From Beta vulgaris subsp. vulgaris (taxonomy: Eukaryota > Streptophyta > Magnoliopsida > Caryophyllales > Amaranthaceae), in the NCBI RefSeq assembly GCF_026745355.1, contig NC_079209.1, positions 36,024,200-36,088,199 of the forward strand: a DNA stretch of 64,000 bases, read 5' to 3'. Made by a program: the position numbers and the translations under genes. Below are positions 56,601-64,000 of this stretch, one piece after another (positions within the stretch are counted from its first letter, which is position 1; each line of letters opens with the position of its first letter). The notes under the pieces are model-generated. The model was not told the origin of the DNA. It was given only the letters and a program-made list of their open reading frames with translations, and ran no database searches.

Positions 56601-56864
56601 GTAACTAGTTTATTTTATTTTTCTGGACTAGTAGGAATATATAAATTATTAAGTTGGTTTGAATCAGACTCACTTAGATTGTTGATTTTTAAATACTTGT
56701 TTATTTAATTATTTATAATAAAGTTTAAAGATTAGTTATTTGTTTTCCACTGCAAAATTCTGAATAAGCCGATACGTTATCACACGGGCGATAATACTTG
56801 GGTAATTCTCTACTTTTATATTATAAAGGGATTTCTGAAAAGGGAGAATTATTGGGGTGTTACA
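53655..56864 (+). repeat. Gy2 5' LTR with a Mutator-like insertion
   Basis: The LTR is about 2.5 kb without the insertion at 55069-55749. A TATA-like CTTATAAATATTT lies at about 54022, followed by a CT-rich stretch (54070-54160) as expected for an R/U5 leader. Conserved blocks GGCGGAGTTTATTCC and CCTCGATATTGCAAG are shared with the Gy1 LTR. Confidence 0.88.
55069..55749. mobile_element. Mutator-like non-autonomous element, copy 2
   Basis: The 9-bp flanks TATTTGTTA (55060-55068) and TATTTATTA (55750-55758) differ at one position. The tips GTGAAAGTATTGGGTCAG and (reverse complement) GAGAAGGTATTGGGTCAG match the element at 32393-33275. The empty site is seen in the Gy2 3' LTR (about 60336). CTTTCAGTTGG motifs in the left half and CCAACTGAAA motifs in the right half form a fold-back. 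Confidence 0.9.
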
Positions 56865-56880
56865 AAGTGGTATCTGGGAG
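56865..56880 (+). other. Gy2 primer-binding site
   Basis: AAGTGGTATCTGGGAG follows the 5' LTR and resembles the iMet-tRNA site TGGTATCAGAGC with changes. Confidence 0.7.
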
Positions 56881-58740
<1,860 letters not shown>

Positions 58741-59360
58741 ACCTTAAGGGGTAAGCTGACCTTATCCTCTTAGAGAGTTGGATTAGGGCGTTTGAAAAGA
58801 TTTTTGGGGCTGTGAACTGTCCTGAGAGTATGAAAGTAGGTCAAGTCATATTGTATCTAAAGATGAGACTGACTTATAGTGGAAAGAGAATGAGATTATA
58901 CTTAGAATTCTGAAAGATTTTAATTGGGAATCCTTTATTGCTGCTTTAAGAGTAAAATTTTTACCTTGCTTTTATGAGAAAACTAGAGGCCCGAGAGTTT
59001 ATCAACCTTAGGATGGGGAGCATGACTATCTCTAAGTATTATAGCAAGTTCATAGCATTGTCTAGATTTGCATTTGAACTAGTAGCCACTGAGGAGTTAA
59101 ATGCTCAGTGATTTGAGCAAGGTTTGATTGAGGAAATTCAATTGGGGTTAGTAGATTTTAAAGTAATTGATTTGTCTATCAATATTCCTACTAGGGAGAT
59201 CATAAGTTGTACAAGTTGTTTAGAAATTTGCATTTGAAGATAGGAGATTGTGACTTTCCATCTGACTTAATAGAATTCAATTTGGGAGACCTAGATGTGA
59301 TTCTTGGAATGAATTGATTAAGTCTTTACAAGGCCAATATCGAATGTGAGATTGAAAAGG
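58741..59360 (+). pseudogene. Gy2 gag-protease fusion remnant (internal deletion)
   Basis: It aligns with Gy1 gag (LESWIRAFEKIFGAVNCPES, VGQVILYL) and then, near 59146, jumps into the protease region (GLVDFKVIDLSINIP). The zinc knuckle and protease active site seen in Gy1 at 6806-7120 are missing. The junction contains GGGGTTAG, present at both deletion borders in Gy1-like sequence. Stops are frequent. Downstream, FNLGDLDVILGMN is kept (59278-59316). Confidence 0.78.
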
Positions 59361-60186
59361 TAGTGTTAAGAAACCCTTTGGGAAAATTGACCTCCTATAG
59401 ACGTTTTGGGAAACCTAAGAAGTTTGGAGTTATCTCTGCAATGCAAGTAAGAAAATTGATGAGAAATGGGTGTGAGTTATTCTTCTGTAGTGTGCAGGAT
59501 GTGAGTAAGGAAGCCGAAGTAAAGCTTGAGGATGTCCCAGTTGTGAACGAGTTTATGGATGTGTTTTCGAGTGAGATTTCAGGTATGCCACTAGCTAGAG
59601 CTGTTGAGTTCACCATAGACTTAGTTCCTGGAACTGCACCTATATCTAAGGCACCCTATAAAATGGCACCTCCTGAGATGAGTGAGCTGAAAATGCAATT
59701 GCAAGAGCTATTAGATAAAGGCTATATTAGGCCTAGTGCATAACCTTGGGGAGCTTTGTGTTGTTTGTGAAGAAAAAAGGATGGAAGCATGAGGCTATGT
59801 ATTGATTATAGGGAGTTGAATAATGTTACCATCAAAAATAAATATCCTTTGCCTAGAATAGATGACCTATTCGACTAGTTGAATGGAGCGAGTGTGTTCT
59901 CAAAGATTGACTTACGTTTAGGATATCATCAATTGAGGGTAGCTGATAAGGATGTACCTAAGACTGCCTGTAGAACGCATTATGGTCACTATGAGTTCAC
60001 TGTAATGTCATTTGTGTTAACCAATGCTCCTGCTATATTTATGGATTCAATAATTAGGATCTTTCATGAGTTTCTAGATAAGTTTGTGGTGGTTTTCATT
60101 GATGACATACTGATATATTCGAGGAATGAGGCTGAGCATGATGAGCACTTGAGGATTATTTTGGAGACATTGAGGAAAAACCAATT
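59361..60186 (+). pseudogene. Gy2 reverse transcriptase, 3' truncated
   Basis: Open from 59363 to 59743 (RRFGKPKKFGVISAMQVRK, then LVPGTAPISKAPYKMAP). After a stop and frameshift (about 59741-59770) it continues with [29 protein letters not shown] (catalytic Asp kept, unlike Gy1), [14 protein letters not shown] (changed from MPFGLTNAP) and FIDDIL at about 60095-60112. It ends at RKNQF (about 60186), where LTR sequence begins: RNase H and integrase are lost by deletion. Non-functional. Confidence 0.88.
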
Positions 60187-61438
60187 TATGGTATTATTGA
60201 TTGTTACATGTTTTATGCCTGTGTGCAAGCATGTGATTTTGACATTTATTATGAGTAAAGAGTTTCATGTTTGTATGGAATAATTGATGCAAGCATATGG
60301 AAGGGGATTTTATTTATTAATTGATATGAGGAATCAATATTTGTTATATGGGTTGAATCATGTTATTCATATGTTCCCTTATATATTATTTTCACTACTC
60401 TATGAGGATTGTGGGCCTTGTTTGGTAAGTTGATAAATTATGCCTTTGTAAAGGTAAGTTGGATTGTTGGCTAGGTTCAACAAATAAGATGAATTGGGAT
60501 TAAAGGTAAATAATCTTGGATTATAAGTTGTGATCACTTATTAAATTCTCAGATAAAAGAAGTTCAGTTGTGATTATTTGGTTATTATCTCTATGATTGC
60601 GTGAATATGTGTTAAAACAAGTGATAATTGGTAATTAACATAAAGTGTGACGAGAATAGTTGTAGACTTTAGACTAGTGCACGTCTAGAATTGGACATTG
60701 GGAGTTGGAGTACATGGTGGTAGCCCATGGCTTTTTCTAGGAGATGGATTGATCACCATCCCTCTTTTATTTTTAATGGTTCCTCGATATCACAGGTCAT
60801 TCTGGAATACGGAGTCGCGCCCGTATTTTGTCTTCTTAATGAAGGCATTGCTGGAAGGACAGCTCGGTCCAATAACTATTCCATTTGAATAATAAAAAGA
60901 TGTTAGAGTTTAGTTCAGTAAAAGTTATCTGCAGAATCTCATATGATTATATTATTATTTATCCCTGCATGTTATTTATTTAGTATCATGCTAGGAATGC
61001 TTATGTTTTAGTATGTAGTACTCAGCTTTGCTGATTACGTGCTTTGTTTGTGTGTGTGATCATGGCTTTGTCTTATTGATCCTGTGATGATCCATTTTGG
61101 TGAGCAGATTCGGTATAGTATTGACATTACAGGTTCGCAGATGTGCATCATTGGGAATCTGAAATGGAGAGAATGGGTAGCTAGTTTATTTTATTTTTCT
61201 GCACTAGTAGGAATATACATTATTAAGTTGGTTTGAATAAGACTCACTTAGATTGTTGATTTTTAAATACTTGTTTATTTAATTATTTATAATAAAGTTT
61301 AAAGATTATTTATTTGTTTTCCGCTGCAAAATTCTGAATAAGCCGATACGTTATCACACGGGCTATAATACTTGGGTAATTCTCTACTTTTATATTATAA
61401 AGGTATTTCTGAAAAGAGAGAATTATCGGGGTGTTACA
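60187..61438 (+). repeat. Gy2 3' LTR, 5' truncated
   Basis: It begins at GTATTATTGATTGTTACATG, equivalent to about 54913 in the 5' LTR, and continues collinearly to the LTR end at 61438, without the Mutator-like insertion. Roughly the first half of the LTR is missing. Confidence 0.88.
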
Positions 61439-62560
61439 GCAATACTTTCACCAGTTTAACTTCCCCGTTCCAAGTTGTTCGAACTTTACTATCAAGAATC
61501 TTCATACGGAGCTCAACATATGAAAGGTTATCTTCTAGTTGCAATTCATCAGGTTTGAGTACATGTGACGGGTCAATAATGTACCGATGAAGCTGAGAAA
61601 TATGGAAAACATTGGGAACTCGAGCTATCTTTGGAGGTAATGCCAATCTATAGGCAACTTCACCTATCCTTTCTAGGATCTCATACGACCCGATGAATTT
61701 AGGGCTTAACTTGCCCCTCATCTCGAATCGCATTACTCCCTTCATGGGAGAAACTTTCAAGAGTACTTTCTCACCGACTTCAAACTCTACATGTGGTCGG
61801 TATTTATCAGCATAACTTTTCTGTCTATCTTGTGCCACATTCATTTTATGTTGTATCAGTTTTACTTGTTCCACGGTTTCTTGGATCATTTCAGGACCAA
61901 GAACACATGATTCACCAATATCATTCCAACAAAGAGGACTACGTCACTTGCAGCCATATAAGGCTTCATATGGGGCCATTCCTATTGAAGAATGATAATT
62001 GTTATTATACGAGAATTCTATCAAGTCTGGTCTATCTTCCCACGAGCCTTGAAATTCTAAGGCACATGCCCTCAACATGTCCTCGAGTGTTTGGATTGTC
62101 CGCTCTGTCTGACCATTAGCAGTAGGATGGAAAGATGTACTCATTTTTAACTGTGTCTCTAAGGCTTCTTGAAGCTTCTACCAAAAATTAGATCAGATAT
62201 CTCTATCGGACACAATATCCCTTGGCACACCATGTAAGCACAAAACATTCTTCCTATATGCATCAGCTAGCTTTTGATGTTTCCATGTATCTTTCGTTGG
62301 TACAAAGTAGGCAGACTTGGTGACTCGGTCCACAATGACCCAAATCATGTTATTACCATTAGGTGTTCTTCGAAGTCCAGAGATAAAATCCATAGAAATT
62401 GAGTCCCACTTCCACATTGGAATCTCCAAAGGTTGAATCTTGCCTTGAGGTCTCTTGTGATCAAACTTGGATTTTTGGCAAGTCAAGCACTTGAAAACAT
62501 ACTCGGCCACCTATTGCTTCATGTGAGGCCACCAAAAGGTGATTTTGTGGTCTTTATACA
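61439..62560 (-). pseudogene. Gy3 integrase remnant
   Basis: On the minus strand, FKCLTCQKSKFDHKRP (zinc-binding end), ISMDFISGL (first catalytic Asp), GVPRDIVSDRDI (second), FHPTANGQTERT (before the catalytic Glu), IEFSYNNNYH, GKLSPKFIGSYEI (GPY/F module) and FHISQLHRYI follow in the normal order. The end GEVKLVKVL (61440-61465) is where Gy2 inserted; the tail continues at 53650. Frame breaks occur near 61890-61945, 62150-62190 and 62510. Confidence 0.88.
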
Positions 62561-63420
62561 ACTTGTCACCTCCTGGATGTACCGAATATGGAGTCAAATG
62601 AGCTTTTTAAGATTTTCTTCTTCAGATCAGGTACGTCAGGAATACAACACCTACCCTTATAGCGAAGACTCTCATCCGCATGAATCTTGAAATAAGCATA
62701 TTCACTATCTCGAACCTCTCCCATCTTTTTCTTCAGAAGCGCATCACTATCTTGGTTCTCCTTAATCTCATCATACACATCTAGTTGCAGCGTAAGGGAG
62801 TTAAGCTGTGCCCCAACTCGGACAAGTTCGACATCAAAATTCTAAAATTCATCTCTAAGAAACCTTCTCGAAAACATTGTGTGCAATGAGTGAGAAGATT
62901 TCCTGCTAAGCGCATCAACAACAACATTGGCCTTGCCTTCATGGTATTGAATCTCCATATCGTAGTCCTTAATCAGCTCTAACCATCTTCTTTGTCTCAT
63001 ATTCAGCTCTTTTTGAGTGAAAATATACGCTTTTATGATCAGAGTATATTTTGAATGAAGTACCAAGCAAATAGTGACGCCAACTTTTAAGAGCAAAGAA
63101 AACTGCGGCTAATTCAAGATCATGTGCGGGGTAGTTCGTCTCATGAACTTTTAATTGTCTAGACGCATAAGCCACAACTTTCCTTTTTCGCATAAGCACA
63201 CATCCAAGGCCATTTCTCTAAGCATTTGTATACACCTCGTAGTCTTGAACCCCATTAGGTAAAGTTAAGAATGGAGCTGTAGTAAAATGCTCCTTCAACA
63301 TCTAAAAAGCCTTCTCACAATCATCATTCCATTCACACTTTGTGCACTTCTTCATCAAACTCGTCAATGGGCGAGCTATCCTTGAACAATCTTTCACGAA
63401 TCTCCTGTAGTAGCCGTCTA
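62561..63420 (-). pseudogene. Gy3 RNase H and linker remnant
   Basis: Minus strand: [32 protein letters not shown] and IYSDHKSV (RNase H), then a frameshift near 63010 and [19 protein letters not shown]. After it comes a linker with YFKIHADESLRYKGRCC, which leads to the integrase zinc-binding part. Other stops near 62840 and 63200-63415 break it. RNase H would degrade the RNA template in reverse transcription. Confidence 0.85.
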
Positions 63421-64000
63421 GACCAAGCTGCGAATTTCAATCACATACTTCGGAGTAGACCATTCAGAAACCGCTTGAATTTTAGATGGATCAACTGAAA
63501 CACCCTCCTTTGAAATGATATGACCCTGAAAAGCCACTTTCTCGAGCCAAAATTCACGTTTGGATAACTTTGCATACAAGTTATTTTCTCTCAGTATTTG
63601 CAAAACAACACGGAGGTGCTCTTCATGTTCATTCAAATTCTTCGAATAAACCAATATATCATCAATAAACACAACAACAAATTTATCCAAATAAGCTCTG
63701 AATATACTATTCATTGAGTACATGAACACCGCTGGAGCATTAGTCAAGCCAAAGGGCATAACTGTATACTCGTATTGTCCATAACGGGTACGGAAAGCTG
63801 TCTTTGGGATATCTTTTTCTGCAACACAAAATTCATGGTAATCTGATCTCAAGTCAATACTCTTGCACCGGCCAACTGATCAAACAAGCCATTTATCCTT
63901 GGCAATGGATACTTGTTTTTCACGGTGACGTCATTGAGTTCTCTGTAGTCAATGCATAATCGTAGGGTACCATCCTTCTTCTTCACGAAAAGGATTGGTG
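63418..64000 (-). pseudogene. Gy3 reverse transcriptase, continues beyond the window
   Basis: Minus strand: at the window edge [25 protein letters not shown] text, KNKYPLPRI, then (63418-63852) [35 protein letters not shown] (FxDD catalytic box) and [19 protein letters not shown] frame break near 63850 separates the first part, so this is probably a pseudogene. The upstream pol, gag and 5' LTR are outside the window to the right. Confidence 0.87.

Overview
The window is nuclear DNA of a flowering plant, almost certainly a eudicot. The evidence is one spliced plant-specific zinc-finger gene with GT-AG introns and a large majority of nested plant transposons: Ty3/gypsy chromovirus and Ty1/copia SIRE-type LTR elements, CACTA, hAT, Mutator-like, PIF/Harbinger and Helitron. 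No bacterial-type operons, CRISPR arrays or intact RNA genes were seen. I cannot name the species.

The only convincing host gene lies at 34219-36560 (+). It has three coding exons and encodes an INDETERMINATE DOMAIN (IDD) transcription factor of the IDD14/IDD15(SGR5)/IDD16 branch, about 447 residues long. Its second intron splits the fourth zinc finger, which makes splice-truncated forms plausible.

Left side (1-30014): a Ty3/gypsy element Gy1 (+) has gag/pol remains at 6121-14805 and a 3' LTR from 15070 to 30014, and it has been invaded repeatedly. The LTR of an opposite-strand relative (Gy4, 1248-6120) abuts its gag and itself carries a CACTA inside which sits a second CACTA. A TG...CA solo LTR (8533-11518) split RT from RNase H and later took a CACTA (9796-11278). 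A sister CACTA (13241-14655) split the integrase tail. The 3' LTR took a CACTA (15481-17676) containing a hAT (16262-17225), a 9.8-kb SIRE-type copia element with an env-like third gene (18898-28672), and a small Helitron (29083-29348). Most of these insertions show readable target-site duplications (TSDs).

Middle (30015-46272): a possible Tat-type LTR fragment split by a hAT (30667-31449); a Mutator-like element (32393-33275); the IDD gene and its flanks; a PIF/Harbinger element (38522-40905); a CACTA (41548-45286) carrying a hAT (41674-44153) that holds five snRNA-type promoter modules, a CACTA end and a copia fragment; then a degenerate tandem repeat (about 45300-46110).

Right side (46273-64000): a gypsy LTR relic split by a long-TIR Mutator-like element (47584-48639). 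After it comes Gy3 on the minus strand (LTR 49916-53234, pol 53235-53654 and 61439-64000). Gy2 on the plus strand (53655-61438) inserted into the integrase tail of Gy3, leaving a 5-bp duplication. All retroelement genes carry stops, frameshifts or deletions, so none looks autonomous as read here.
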